The position numbers were made by a program, and so were the translations under genes. From NCBI GenBank assembly GCA_014529385.2, contig CM043947.1, positions 101,421,811 to 101,485,810 of the forward strand: a stretch of 64,000 bases of DNA. The letters run 5' to 3'. The DNA comes from Adiantum capillus-veneris. Its lineage: Eukaryota > Streptophyta > Polypodiopsida > Polypodiales > Pteridaceae. The first letter of the stretch is position 1, and each line of letters opens with the position of its first letter. Shown in pieces: positions 24,740 through 34,912 of the stretch. Below the pieces are notes generated by a model, which searched no databases, was not told the origin of the DNA, and saw nothing but the letters and a program-made list of their open reading frames with translations.

Positions 24740-25670
24740 TAGAAAGGTGCTTACTAAATCGATAAATTTTTATTGTCTTTAATACACTATGACTGAATCT
24801 AACTTTTTCTTCTTTTCAGATTCCAAGGCACAAGGAGAAAACAACATTGTACAAGGAGTCCATAACAAATACACTTCACTTAATTGCTTCCACCGGAAGC
24901 TAGGTCACATACCTTGTGCATGAAAAGAGCTTTGATGCCATGCAAACCATGATGTACTCTTCAAAATGACTAATGCAGAGATATTTTTGGCGTTCAAACA
25001 ATGTTTCAAAAATGTACATTTTCAATGTTTCAAAACTTTACATATTGTGTTGTATCTGTCAAGAGTAATTTGCTCCCTTTCCCAGCTATTGTCCTCTCCC
25101 CCGGTTTGTGCCACTCGTCCCTTGCCCTCTGCTCCGGTTGCTGCTACCTCTGCCTTTGGGGATGCTGGTCTCGAGCATCCTTTCACGTCGCTCGAAAGGA
25201 TGCACTACATACATAACCACTTGAGTTAGCAACACATTCCAAAGAGACACTACACTGCTTTCCAAATGTACCCAAATGGACCTTACGTTTTTACACAACT
25301 GTGATACGCCCTGCTTTTCCCGGAGTTTGCGTAGTAAACAATCTTAGCTTCCATGTCAAATAACATCAGACTCCAATGATCACTACAAAGACACCATCAA
25401 AGATGAGGAGAGATTCACAATGCAAGATGTTTTTTACAAGGCAAGAAAATACTCACGATTGATTGTACGCAGTGAGCAGAAAGCGCGCTAGATCAAAGTT
25501 GACTATGCTAAATCAGTTCATCAGACTCAAAAAGGAATATGAGTTGTTCTGCAGATAAGGCGATATCAACGGATCTATTACGTATACTTTCTCTTGAACC
25601 TCAGGGGGCAGAAGCGAGACAGCGTGGCTAACATGAACAAAAGTCAAAAATTAGACTTGAACACCAAGTG
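24740..25670. other. unassigned sequence
   Basis: No convincing coding region, LTR or terminal repeat. It separates the copia remnant from the histone-like locus, so the left boundary of that locus should lie here. Confidence 0.4.
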
Positions 25671-25984
25671 AGTCAATACCGAGCGAGTGGGACAGCTATC
25701 GAATTCCATACGCCACTGATTCTCTTGGTATTGACCATTGTCTTGGCTGAAATAAAGAACTTGACGACAACCTTAAAGACATGGTTCAATACCGAGCGAG
25801 TCAGTGGCGGATTCCAATTCCATAAACAACTGACACGCTTGGTATTGACCCATGTCTTTAAGATAGTGAACCATTATAAAGAAAAACTTGGCACCGGCCA
25901 CAGAGACATGGGTCAATACCAAGCGAGTAGTACCAAAATTCAATTTCATTACCCACTGTTTCGCTTGGTATTGACCCATGTCTC
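25671..25984. repeat. palindrome array I (three hairpins)
   Basis: Hairpins at 25671-25735, 25774-25860 and 25903-25984. The third has perfect 24-base arms (GAGACATGGGTCAATACC then AAGCGA; 25903-25926 and 25961-25984) around a ~34-base loop. The second has arms matching at 23 of 25. The shared core is TCAATACC[AG]AGCGAGT. The array lies downstream of the histone-H3-like gene. Confidence 0.9.
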
Positions 25985-26029
25985 GGTAGAGACCCATTTA
26001 ATGAGCATAAGAATTAAAGAGAATGAGAA

Positions 26030-27049
26030 TTACCACAAAGCAACATTGACGACCTCATTTGTTGCGAGCGAGTCGATGAAATTGCGCATGCACATGAAGT
26101 CTACTCTATCGAGGTTGGTAATGCAGGCCTCCTCTGACCTTGCAGGCAGCTGTATGTGCGCATGCAGAGGCACGGAGCTCAACAAAATTCTCAACTCCTC
26201 TTTATTCTCCTCATTGATTTGCTCTAAAATAATTGACTCATCCGATACGTTGGATGGCCCTTCTGATGCAAAGCCTTGTGCTTCCCTTTCTTGAGCTGGC
26301 TCCCTGGTTGCCTCAGGCTCCGGATCATTTTCCTTCAATATTGGTTTCTCCATAGATGCCTCAGGCTCCACCCTAACCTGCTCTTGTCCCTCATCATCCA
26401 CGGTGGGTTGCAGATCCTCCATGACTTGCTCATTTTGGTGTCTAGCTGGATCCTCGATAACTGTCTCTGTTTCTTCCATGACTACCTCGGGGTCCACTCT
26501 GGCTTGCTCTTGGCCCTCTGCGGCTATCTCAGCGTGCCCATCTGTGTCGTTTCTCTCCACCCGTGATCGGGTCCTTCTGCTGTTTGTTTCAGCCCTAGAC
26601 GGCTCTGTCTGTCATGCACGAGGATGGAGAGGGGGGATGTTGAGAATATCCATGGTTCTACTATCCCGGATTGGTACTGGCTGAAGCAGCCCATCGTAGC
26701 GGAAACGAAGCCTACGAAGAGTATCAAAATCCCGCGGCATGATAGTGACCCGGTGTGCATGGGCAGCCAGGATATATCCATCGCTGAAGAATTCCACGAG
26801 GTAGTCCTCAGCAATTTCTTGAAGGCAGAGGAGTGCACTGCTGGCCCATTGCATGCCGACTCTCCACTGCTCGCAAATCTCTCGCACTACTCGCTGGAAA
26901 GGGAGACGTAGAATAGCAGGTTGAACGTGTCATTCTATCCTACGCAGCTCTTGCAGTACACTTCTGTGCACCTCATATTGGTGTCTTCTTGTTTGAGCAT
27001 TCAAAGATTCACCTGTTGCCCTCCTAGCGCAGGCCTTAACACGAGGCAT
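26030..27049 (-). pseudogene. divergent histone H3-like domain with long acidic C-terminal tail, two in-frame TGA
   Basis: The frame starts MPRVKACARRATGE, parallel to the canonical H3 start MARTKQTARKSTGG: R2, K4, A7, R8, T11 and G12 are kept, K9 is Arg, S10 is Ala. About 24 tail residues are missing. Then HQYEVHRSVLQELRRIE, a TGA (codon 40), RLPFQRVVREICEQW, ASSALLCLQE, YLVEFFSDG, AAHAHRVTIMPRDF and LRRLRFRYD: the full histone fold (alpha-N to alpha-3) at roughly half identity to H3. W in loop 1 and AEDYLV recall centromeric H3, but loop 1 is not lengthened. A second TGA (codon 146) is followed in the same frame by ~190 codons rich in Glu, Asp and Pro, ending NVALW. Both TGA fit CGA (Arg) changed at CpG. 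It is a one- or two-mutation pseudogene, or a short protein if the TGA are real stops. Confidence 0.82.
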
Positions 27050-27143
27050 CTCTACAAATACAATAATACCAAAAGACAATTCATTTGTCAGCACAAGGGA
27101 CTTCAGATTTAAGGAAAGGTCAGTACCAAGCAAAAAGATAGAT

Positions 27144-27421
27144 AGGAAAGAGTTGCCTTGCCTTATTCGCTCGGTAGTGACCTCAGAAAATAGTAATGGT
27201 AGACATGACTTATATGTACTGAGGTCACTACCGAGCGAATAGGTCCATAGGAAAGAGTTTGCCTTGCCTTATTCGCTCGGTAGTGACTTCAGAAATAGTA
27301 ATAGCAGATATCACTTACATTTTCTGAGATCACTACCAGGCGAACAGGTTTGCAGACCCTGCAAAAAAATACCTTATTCGTTGAGTAATGACCTCAGAAA
27401 AGTGTACAAGCAAGCGAACAG
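27144..27421. repeat. palindrome array II between two divergent genes
   Basis: The first hairpin has perfect 23-base arms (27164-27186 and 27219-27241; TATTCGCTCGGTAGTGACC core). A second imperfect one is at 27268-27350 and a degenerate one at 27372-27421. A direct repeat (27144-27180 and 27250-27286) precedes each of the first two. The array lies in the shared upstream region of the H3-like gene (minus) and the small two-exon gene (plus). Confidence 0.9.
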
Positions 27422-27714
27422 GTTTGCATCCGCTTATACAAAATAGCAGTGTGAAGGAGATCTTAAATCGATGTGGTTCTAACTGTCAATTCCTTCCCTC
27501 CGATCACCTCCCCTAATATCGGGGGGATGATACCATTGATTCTCTCTCCCACGTCCACCTCTCATGAAACCTCATGGCAGTACCACCCTCTCATAAAACC
27601 TCATGCCCATGCTCTGCTTTTTAGGCTTGTCTGAAAGTCTATTTAAGAAGCAGTTGTTTCAGAACCTCCCTCAGGGTTTCGTAGAAAAACTAAAAGAAGC
27701 TTAGGATAGTGGCG

Positions 27715-28195
27715 ATGCCTTTCCAAGGTATACTCCCGCAGCGCCAGCAAAACCACATCCGGGCCCTCCTCATGAGGTCCCCCCTTGGCCCTCCCCCGAT
27801 GTTACCTTTAGTGTTCTCGACCGACACATCTCGGGAGTGGCTGCTGTCAACACGGGAGTCTATTCTCGAGGTAAGTTGCTGGTAATTCTTTGCTTTCTGC
27901 TCCCAATTTCCAAGCTCCTAGTTTGAAGAGCTTACTTGCTAAATGCTCTGTGCAGGATGCTAGCCTGAAGTTGCAGAAAATGTTGATCGTCAGGAAAAGG
28001 GTCTCAATCCTTAAAAACTCTCTAGAAGCAAGAAGGCTTGAAGACATGCAGCGATTGCTCACCGAGAATGGATCTATGGAGGCAATCATTAATTGGCTTC
28101 AGGAAATGAAGGATGAAGTGCTTGAGCTAGCCAATAAATATGAGGAGGCCATTAACTTTGCAAACATGCTTTGCGAAGAGATAAGCTGGCTGTGA
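27715..28195 (+). CDS. small helical protein of unknown family, two exons (131 aa)
   Basis: Exon 1 is 27715-27870 (MPFQGILPQRQQNHIRALL..., ends ESILE). The intron is 27871-27955 (GTAAGT...TGCAG, 85 bp, phase 0). Exon 2 is 27956-28195 (DASLKLQKMLIVRKRVSIL...FANMLCEEISWL). The first 30 residues are Pro/Arg/Leu-rich; the rest is strongly helical with heptad-like spacing, probably a coiled coil. The ATG follows an A-rich leader and both splice sites match consensus. I do not recognise the family. It is divergent to the H3-like gene across palindrome array II. A CCCTAAA-like run overlaps its stop codon. Confidence 0.6.
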
Positions 28196-28224
28196 ACCCT
28201 AAACCCCTAAACCCTAAACCCCCC
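28195..28224 (+). repeat. short CCCTAAA-type motif
   Basis: AACCCTAAACCCC, then TAAACCCTAAACC: about four degenerate plant telomere-like units right after the TGA of the small gene. Too short for a telomere remnant; such boxes are common in plant DNA. Confidence 0.7.
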
Positions 28225-28310
28225 GGAAATTAATAGGCCACTCTTTGTAAAGTCTGAAGTGTTTTCTAACTCAAACCCGGTGTTCAGTTGTAATTTTGTT
28301 TCTTTCTTAT

Positions 28311-28930
28311 AAAATCAAAAGGCGTATTTTGCAAAAGAAAGCCCTAAATCCGCAACAAGCAGGGGTTACCTTCCCCTTACTTGCTTAATATTGACCTCTG
28401 TACTAGCAGACATCACCTAACTTTTCTTTTGTTCAGTACCAAGCGAATAGGGCACTTCGGACCAAGTGACCTTACCGTATTCACTTGGTACTGAACAACT
28501 ATAGCAAATTAAAGGGCACGGGACCTAAATCAAAAGGCGTATTTGGCAAGGAAAACCCTAAATCCGCAACAAGCAGGGGTTACCTTCCCCTTATTTGCTT
28601 AGTATTGACCTCTATACTAGCAGACATCACTTAACTTTTCTTTTGGTCAAGACCAAGCGAATAGGGCACTTCGAACTAAGTGACCTTACCTTATTCGCTT
28701 GGTACTGACCAACTACAGCACATTATAGCGCACGGGACCGAAATCAAAAGGCGTATTTGGCAAGGAAAACCCTAAATCCGCAACAAGCAGTGGTTACCTT
28801 CTCCTTATTTGCTTAGTATTGACCTCTGTACTAGCAGACATCACTTAACTTTTCTTTTGGTCAGTACCAAGCGAATAGGGCTCTTCGGACTAAGTGACCT
28901 TACCTTATTCGCTTGGTACTGACCAACTAC
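28311..28930. repeat. palindrome array III: three ~214-bp tandem units, each with a hairpin
   Basis: Units start near 28311, 28527 and 28740 (AAATCAAAAGGCGTATT...). Each ends in a hairpin at 28431-28496, 28645-28710 and 28859-28924. The last has perfect 19-base arms (GGTCAGTACCAAGCGAATA at 28859-28877 and its complement at 28906-28924). A half-core TTGCTTAGTATTGACC occurs earlier in each unit. Confidence 0.92.
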
Positions 28931-29336
28931 AAAAAATACAAGTGCGCAGAAGGGTAGTAAGTAGCATACCTCTTCACTGTGTGTAGAGTTCCGCGTCGCT
29001 GAAGCACTGCAGAACAAGAGTAAGAGAAGGAGGATGCGCGAGAGTAAGAGGTGATGGAGTTTGCTTACCGCGTGGCATCGATGGGGGTAGAGTTAATTAG
29101 AATGATGTGCAGTAGAGGACGCGAAAAGAGGCAGAATAGTTGAAACTTGAGATGTTTGGCGGGGGTAATTCCTCAACTTAGAATGCTTACCTCGGGGAGG
29201 GTGACAACTTCACTTATGCGCGAGATTGCGGTTGGTAAATCGTACTGCATGGGAATCTGAGACCATTTAATACTGGTTGTCCTTGAGAGCGCAGCCCACG
29301 TGCCTTTTTGAGTGACCGTTAAGGGTCAGACAGACG
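28931..29336. other. no gene established; possible small minus-strand exon
   Basis: On the minus strand ATGCCACGCG is followed by GTAAGC, and a CTGCAG acceptor leads to a short open stretch with a further GTATGC donor. This might be the first exons of a small gene, but nothing downstream supports it. Confidence 0.2.
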
Positions 29337-29636
29337 CCAATCGCCCTTGCAGTTTCCATCTCCATCTCCATCTCGCACCTTCGGCCTGGCCAGCTCTCAT
29401 GCCTTTGCCTTTTCTGCGCCCTTCCCCTTGGCCAGCTCTTGTGATCCTGCGTTTAGAGTCAGACGCCGATCTCCCTTGCATTCGCCATCGCCGTTGCCTT
29501 TTCTGCGCCTTTCCCCTTGCCTAGCTCTTGTGATCCTGCGTTTAGATTCAAATGCCGATCGCCCTTGCATTCACCATCACCTTTGCATTTTTTGCGCTCT
29601 TCCCCTTGCCCAGCTCTCGTGATCCTGCATTGAGTG
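29337..29636 (+). repeat. three ~95-bp tandem repeats
   Basis: Repeated blocks contain GACGCC[GA]ATC[GT]CCCTTGCA, CTGCGCC[CT]TTCCCCTTG and CTCTTGTGATCCTGC. Reading frames through them have no family resemblance. Confidence 0.8.
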
Positions 29637-30056
29637 ACCTCCACTGGGTCGAGTCCTTTGCTGCCGTGTCACCATCGCCATCTCCCCCCTACCGGTTCTT
29701 ACTATCAGTGGCCTGCGACCTCACCATCCAACTTGGCGCCATTGGATATTGCAGAGACAGGTTCTTTCTCCCTGCCTCTCCCCTTCCTGTGTGTTGTTAA
29801 CTGTGTGCGCACCGAAGCCACTGTGTTAGGGTGAAAATGCATGCATGGTTGGAATAATTACTCCTTATGTGGTGACCGTATCGCATTCATGGTTGGAATA
29901 ATTACTCCTTATGTGAACTATAAATCTATCATTGTCATGCAGCAGTCGTGTGTAGCTACCCCTCTTGTAAATTATTTTTTGCTCTTCTAATTTATTCACT
30001 CGCGCTTATGGTAAAAAAAAAAACATAATATGCTCTGTTCTTATCCACCTGTTCCG
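29637..30056. other. intergenic, no gene seen
   Basis: Contains two copies of CATGGTTGGAATAATTACTC (near 29844 and 29891) and otherwise nothing recognisable. Probably the upstream region of the three-exon gene. Confidence 0.5.
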
Positions 30057-30068
30057 AATGCCACAAGA

Positions 30069-30455
30069 CAGAACCAAGCGAATAGGACCCTTCGGAGATT
30101 CTTGGGGGCCCTACTCGCTTGGTACTGACTCAACTAATGTCACCACTTATGACATTAACGCATGGGACATAACCCGTCGATATGACATTAGCGCACGGGA
30201 CATAACCAAGCGAATAGAGTTCTTCGGAAATTCTTGGGAGCCCTACTCGCTTGGTTCTGACTCAACTAACGTCAACTCTTATGAATTTAGCACACGGGAT
30301 AGAACCAAGCGAAGAGGGTCCTTTGGAAATTCTTGGGGACCCTACTCGCTTGGTTCTGACTCAGCTAATGTCACCTCTTATGACATGAGCGCACGGGGTC
30401 GAACCAGGCAAAGTAGGACATTGAGGGGTACTCGAGGCCCAAAATTCGCTTTGTT
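30069..30455. repeat. palindrome array IV, immediately upstream of the three-exon gene
   Basis: Hairpins at 30069-30129, 30203-30263 and 30301-30360, and a degenerate one at ~30400-30455. Arms are AACCAAGCGAATAG and [GC]TACTCGCTTGGT around a conserved ~30-base loop (TTCGGA[AG]ATTCTTGGG). Spacers share TGACTCAACTAATGTCA and CTTATGACAT. The core is that of arrays I-III. Confidence 0.9.
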
Positions 30456-32157
30456 ATGACACCAAATAGTTTTGGCTTGCTTTTTCTTTCAGTCATGGGG
30501 ATCATAGTCCTGGAGACAGACGTGAGCGAGGATACATGTGAAGAAAAACTATTCACATTCTTATATAACGCCCGAGCTCATCACCGTGCACCAGAACTAT
30601 CAGGAATGTTCAATGCAGAGTTTTCTATACAGAGGATTATACATTGCTTCTTTGAGTACCTACAAAACCATTTGCAACAGTATGAGGCAGTCACTTGTGA
30701 AAATTCCATGACAGTTGATGGCATGAGATATGTGCACCCTGCCGACCTTGACCCTGACAAGAGTGCTTCAAGGAGACTGAATCGCTGTCTTGAAAAGTGT
30801 CCCTCCAATGCACTGCTTGTACAAGACAGGTGTATAAAGCACTTAAAAAAATGTCGCTTATTGGAATTCTACCATGGGTTTGTCTGTTACTTATACTTGC
30901 AGACGGATGGCGAGTCAGAGACTTCACAGTCAACAACTTTCGGTAGTTGTCCATTGGCGCCGGAGGAAGAGGTAGAGGATGTGGAGGTGCAATTTAATCC
31001 AGAAGAAGAGCGGGAAGAGGTACTAAAGGAAACCTTTGATGCGGGCTTAACTCTTGTTTCTCTTGCGGATGCAGCAATAGGGTGCAGGCAAGAAAGCCCA
31101 AGTATGGAAGCGACTTTGCCTCTCAATTGTGCTCCCAACTTTGCTATGGCGGGCGACACCCACTATATTCTGCTCACAGATATCATGCATGAGCTCAATA
31201 TACGGGAGGACTACTGCCTAGCGTCAATTGCAAATTTTTGTGAGGCAGACATGGGGTTTGTGGACGATGATGCAGTGGACCAATATCTTATTGCTGACAT
31301 AGCTGTCCGTGACTCACAGTTCACTTCAGGGTCGCAACTGATTAAAGATACGTTCAATGAGGCGAAGTCCGGAGAGGCCGATTTTCCAACAGATGAGCAG
31401 TTTGAATTGACAACAAAACAACTCGGCTTGGAAAACATGGGTAGACACGTGGCACCAGAAGATCATGTAATGAATAGTCAGTCTATTCACTTATGGGGGA
31501 GGTCGATGTTGGAAATGGACAAGAATCAGATGGTAACTTTTGTCGAGCATTCATATAGTATTAGAGATGGCCAAGTGATAAAATATCATGAACATTTTTT
31601 TTTTCCTGCCAGGTGCTAGTGTATGATGATAGTTTCCTTAGAAGAGCGGGAGGCTCACCCCAAGGGCTTGTCACTGGAGTCCAAGGCAAGGATGCAATGT
31701 TGTCTCACTACATCGGGCGTTTCAACCACAAAAAGGTTTGTAGAAACAATTCAAGTACTTGACAATTGTACTCATCTCACTTACGGCTAATAAATTGATT
31801 GCAATTATTATGTAGATCATAATATACCACAAGGAATATTTCGATGACAATGCAAAGTTCCCTCTGTTTGCAATGAAAGCTATTACAAGATTGTGTGGTG
31901 GGCACCCCCTCCCACTTAACACAGAAAGAGTAATTCTGATTGAAAAACAGTTTGCTCTACGTGTATTTGGCATTGGGTATGGGTGCCAGGCACTCAGAGC
32001 CCCATATTTCATGTCCTACACAGCTCAGGCTCTGGCTGCAGGGGTTGAAGACCCGGAAGGCTTAGATCCATACAACAAGTGGCTATTTTTGAGGGAAAGA
32101 AGACGCATGATGCCCATAGGGTTGCTGCCATCAACAGAGGAACGAGCTCGTCTATAG
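30456..32157 (+). CDS. unknown protein, three exons (~513 aa)
   Basis: Exon 1 is 30456-31532 (start possibly at MGIIVLETD, 30495), exon 2 31613-31735, exon 3 31816-32157 ending ERARL and TAG. Both introns are 80 bp, phase 0, with GTAACT...CCTGCCAG and GTTTGT...TGTAG. The N-terminal third is mixed alpha and Cys-containing (HADLDPDKSA-like region, CLEKCPSNALL). The middle is acidic (EEEVEDVEVQFNPEEEREEV). The C-terminal ~200 residues are better structured (HYILLTDIMHELNIREDYC, VYDDSFLRRAGGSPQGL, MKAITRLCGGHPLP). No known domain recognised. It converges with the transposase-like gene, 69 bp apart. Length, clean frame and splice sites support a real gene. Confidence 0.62.
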
Positions 32158-32226
32158 AGCTTGCACATCGAAGAGGTACAAAGTGAGGAGGAAGGAGATG
32201 CATCAAAGAGAATAAAAACGACGGGC

Positions 32227-34912
32227 TCAGGTCCATCTTCTCCCGCTCCTGACTGGTGACCGGTGCCACCTCGCATGGCACTCGGCCACATTTGATGCTT
32301 CCCAAGCCATCTGTTTCTTCTCTTTGCGGATGTGTTGTAAAGATCGTGTAATTTCTGAACTCTTAAGAAGTTCCTTCTGCCTTGCTCTATGAATTAGTCG
32401 TCTATAAGTCCATTGGTGTAACTCTAATAGGCTATTGGCCTTTTCTTTTCCTCCCCCATGCCGAGTGTGCTTAAAATAACCTGTTCTTGCCATGTAGTGG
32501 GTTTTTTCCATGCCTTGTGTGGACCATATTGATAGTGAACCGTATGTCTTGGCAAAATATGGACCATAGTTGAACAGTATGTGCTGCATTGAAATAAAAC
32601 AAAATGGTCAGTTGAGTACAATTTAAAATTTTTTTTTGTATACGTAGAATGCCAACCTACCATGTAATGTGTGATATGTTGCCCACCCCACCCTGTAAGG
32701 TAAGCCTTTTTCCAATCCAGCAAGGCTGCTTGAAATGATGTGAGCTTACTTTGGTCCCAAGAATGTTGCTCAAGGTAGTGGAAAATTTTATCTAGTGATT
32801 TCCACACGTTCGTTTTGTGATTCTGGATTGCCCCACCACCAGCATTGTCTTTAACCACTTTATGTAACTGTTTCCATTTGTTGAACAGGATTCTCCTTTC
32901 TTCTCTATCTGAATCTTTGAGGCTAAACCCAAGAAACCTTCTTGCCTTCACTCCGCCTATCAATGCTTTCCTTGGTACCTTGTACCGACTTTGAGACATC
33001 TTAGGGTCCTCTTCAATTTTGACATTGCCTCCATGCAAACCAATATCTGAGAGCACTCCCTCTAATGCTTTGATCACTCTTTTTGACTCACTCCCTGGCT
33101 TTAATGTCCATGCAAAACATATGTACAAATGAACCACCTTTTCAATTATTCGACAGAGTGCATGAAGTGTACAGACGTGAACTCTACTCAGAGGAATATC
33201 AAGCACTGGTTTAAAAGTTTTATCTTGAAGATGTCTGTTGGGAGCTCTAATCCATTGCACACTCACAAGTGATTGTGCATCAGCCATGCAATATAAGCAT
33301 GGATTTGCCACAGCTGCTCTGTGTGTTATGTTGTACATACATTTAAGAGTCTTTAAGTCACCTTCCATGTGCCATTCCACTGTGTAGTCGCCAAATCCTT
33401 CCACTGAAAGAACAGCTCCATTTCTTTGTTCACTGATGATAGAAGGAATTTGGGTTTGACTAAAAACCCAATCGAGGATTTCAAAATTTTCCTTATCAAC
33501 CTGCAGTGAAAAATGAAAACACAAAATCAACAACCAAATAATCAATATTTTTGTTATTAGAAATTGACCGAAGTATACCTGAAATGATCCTAGAGATAGA
33601 ATGTTGTTTTCTGATTGCACGTTGAAGTATCGTGGATCCTCTTTCGTTATTGATGGATCCAGAGCTCTGTTCATGAGGGTAATTGTGACTCTCTCCAACT
33701 TCTTGTTCTTCAGGACCTCGCACTCGTCGAGCTTCAAAACAAACTTGAGAACCCCACCGCACTCGTCTCGACTGATGTCAAAGAAGTGAACTGCATACCT
33801 TTGCAATGCTTCAAGATCAACGAAGAGGCTGTTGTGCTCGTTAAACTGTACCTCTCTGCCGCCCTTGCCTAACAACGTCGCTTCAATATGGAATGGTGAC
33901 CCAAGTTTCTCAAACACCTCATCGTTTACGTGCCGGCGAGCAGTCTTTACATGTGATGGCTTTGGCAGCAATGATCCTCTCTGTAGTTTATTTTGAGATT
34001 TTTTAGCTAATGCTTTGAAGAGTGCCATGTATCCCATCTACGAGATGCCACTCTCATCAAGTATTGCTTGCACTTCCATTGGTTCCAGCTGATTCTCGTT
34101 CATGAAGGAGGTAAGTAGCCTCCCTTTCAACTTACGAAATTTTTTCTGAGTTATCATCTCTTCAACTACTTCTTTTGTAACTAGACGGCTGTAATGCACT
34201 CCGGCATTGAAGCCTGCACCGTTCGAGTTTGGATGCAATAAAGACCTGCCAAAAAAGCACAATGCATTATGATCATGTATAGGAAAGTAAGTGTATCCAC
34301 TTCTTAATGAAGCACATTGAAGAAACAAACTTCGAGTTACCTTACAGCTCGTATTCGTTTTTTCAAGCCACCACTACCAACCTTCATGTTCTCAAGGTTG
34401 CACAGATCTCGTTTTCTTTTCCGACTACCAAGCACGGTGTCTTTCTCTCGCAAACTTGTGATCTTCTTCTCAAGGCCTTGGATTGTCTCTTTGTTTGATG
34501 AAATCTTTTGAGAGTATGCTTCATTAAGTTTCTTCAGCTCCATGTTCTCCATTGCCAGGAAGTTTTTTTGCCTTTCCGCATTCAATCCTCTCATTTCCAA
34601 ATGTTCGGTGTATCCCAATAGCCCATCCTTGCCATCGCCTGTGAAATGTAAGAGGTTAGTGATATTAGCAAAGGGAGGTGGCACATTTGTCATAGGATCC
34701 TTTGGATAAATAGACCCATCGGTCCACAAATCCAAATGATGTTCCTTGTTTGTCCTTCTAAGTTCTTTTTCCCGTTGAGATAAGAAAAACTCCCTCCTAC
34801 GTTTCTGCAACGGTGCGTACTCTTGCAATACATCAACATGAAGATGATGTGTGTTCTTTCTTTGGGTAAGTGTTAAAGATGAAGGGGCCGAGGAAGAAGA
34901 CGGAGAAATTTC
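32227..34912 (-). pseudogene. transposase-like protein (candidate DDE type, unknown superfamily), four exons, one TAG
   Basis: Exons: open from 34912 to 34341 (true start not found), 34245-33579, 33500-32661, 32583-32227. Introns of 95, 78 and 77 bp all have GT..AG ends and correct phase. Exon 1 has a Ser-rich start, a basic region and a coiled coil (NAERQKNFLAMENMELKKLN). Exon 2 has a TAG at 34038 that fits CAG, then KLDECEVLKNKKLERVTITL. Exon 3 has MEGDLKTLKCMYN, a CLYCM cysteine pair and RVHVCTLHALCRIIEK. Exon 4 has YGSLSIWSTQGMEKTHYMA and ends GRRWT. The D (KLDE), D (GDLK) and E (GMEK) with a Cys/His insertion between the last two look like a DDE nuclease core. I infer a DNA transposase but cannot name the superfamily. 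Apart from the TAG the gene is intact. Confidence 0.6.

Noticed and set aside
28195-28224. CCCTAAA-like run as evidence of a telomere or chromosome end
   Set aside because: Only about four degenerate units; such boxes are frequent in plant intergenic DNA.
25671-28930. Regularly spaced repeats that could suggest a CRISPR array
   Set aside because: The repeats are palindromic, vary in spacing and lie in plant nuclear DNA with introns; no cas-like gene.
30456-32157. Assignment of the three-exon gene to a cohesin, HORMA or protease family
   Set aside because: Short local resemblances only; no family motif is complete.
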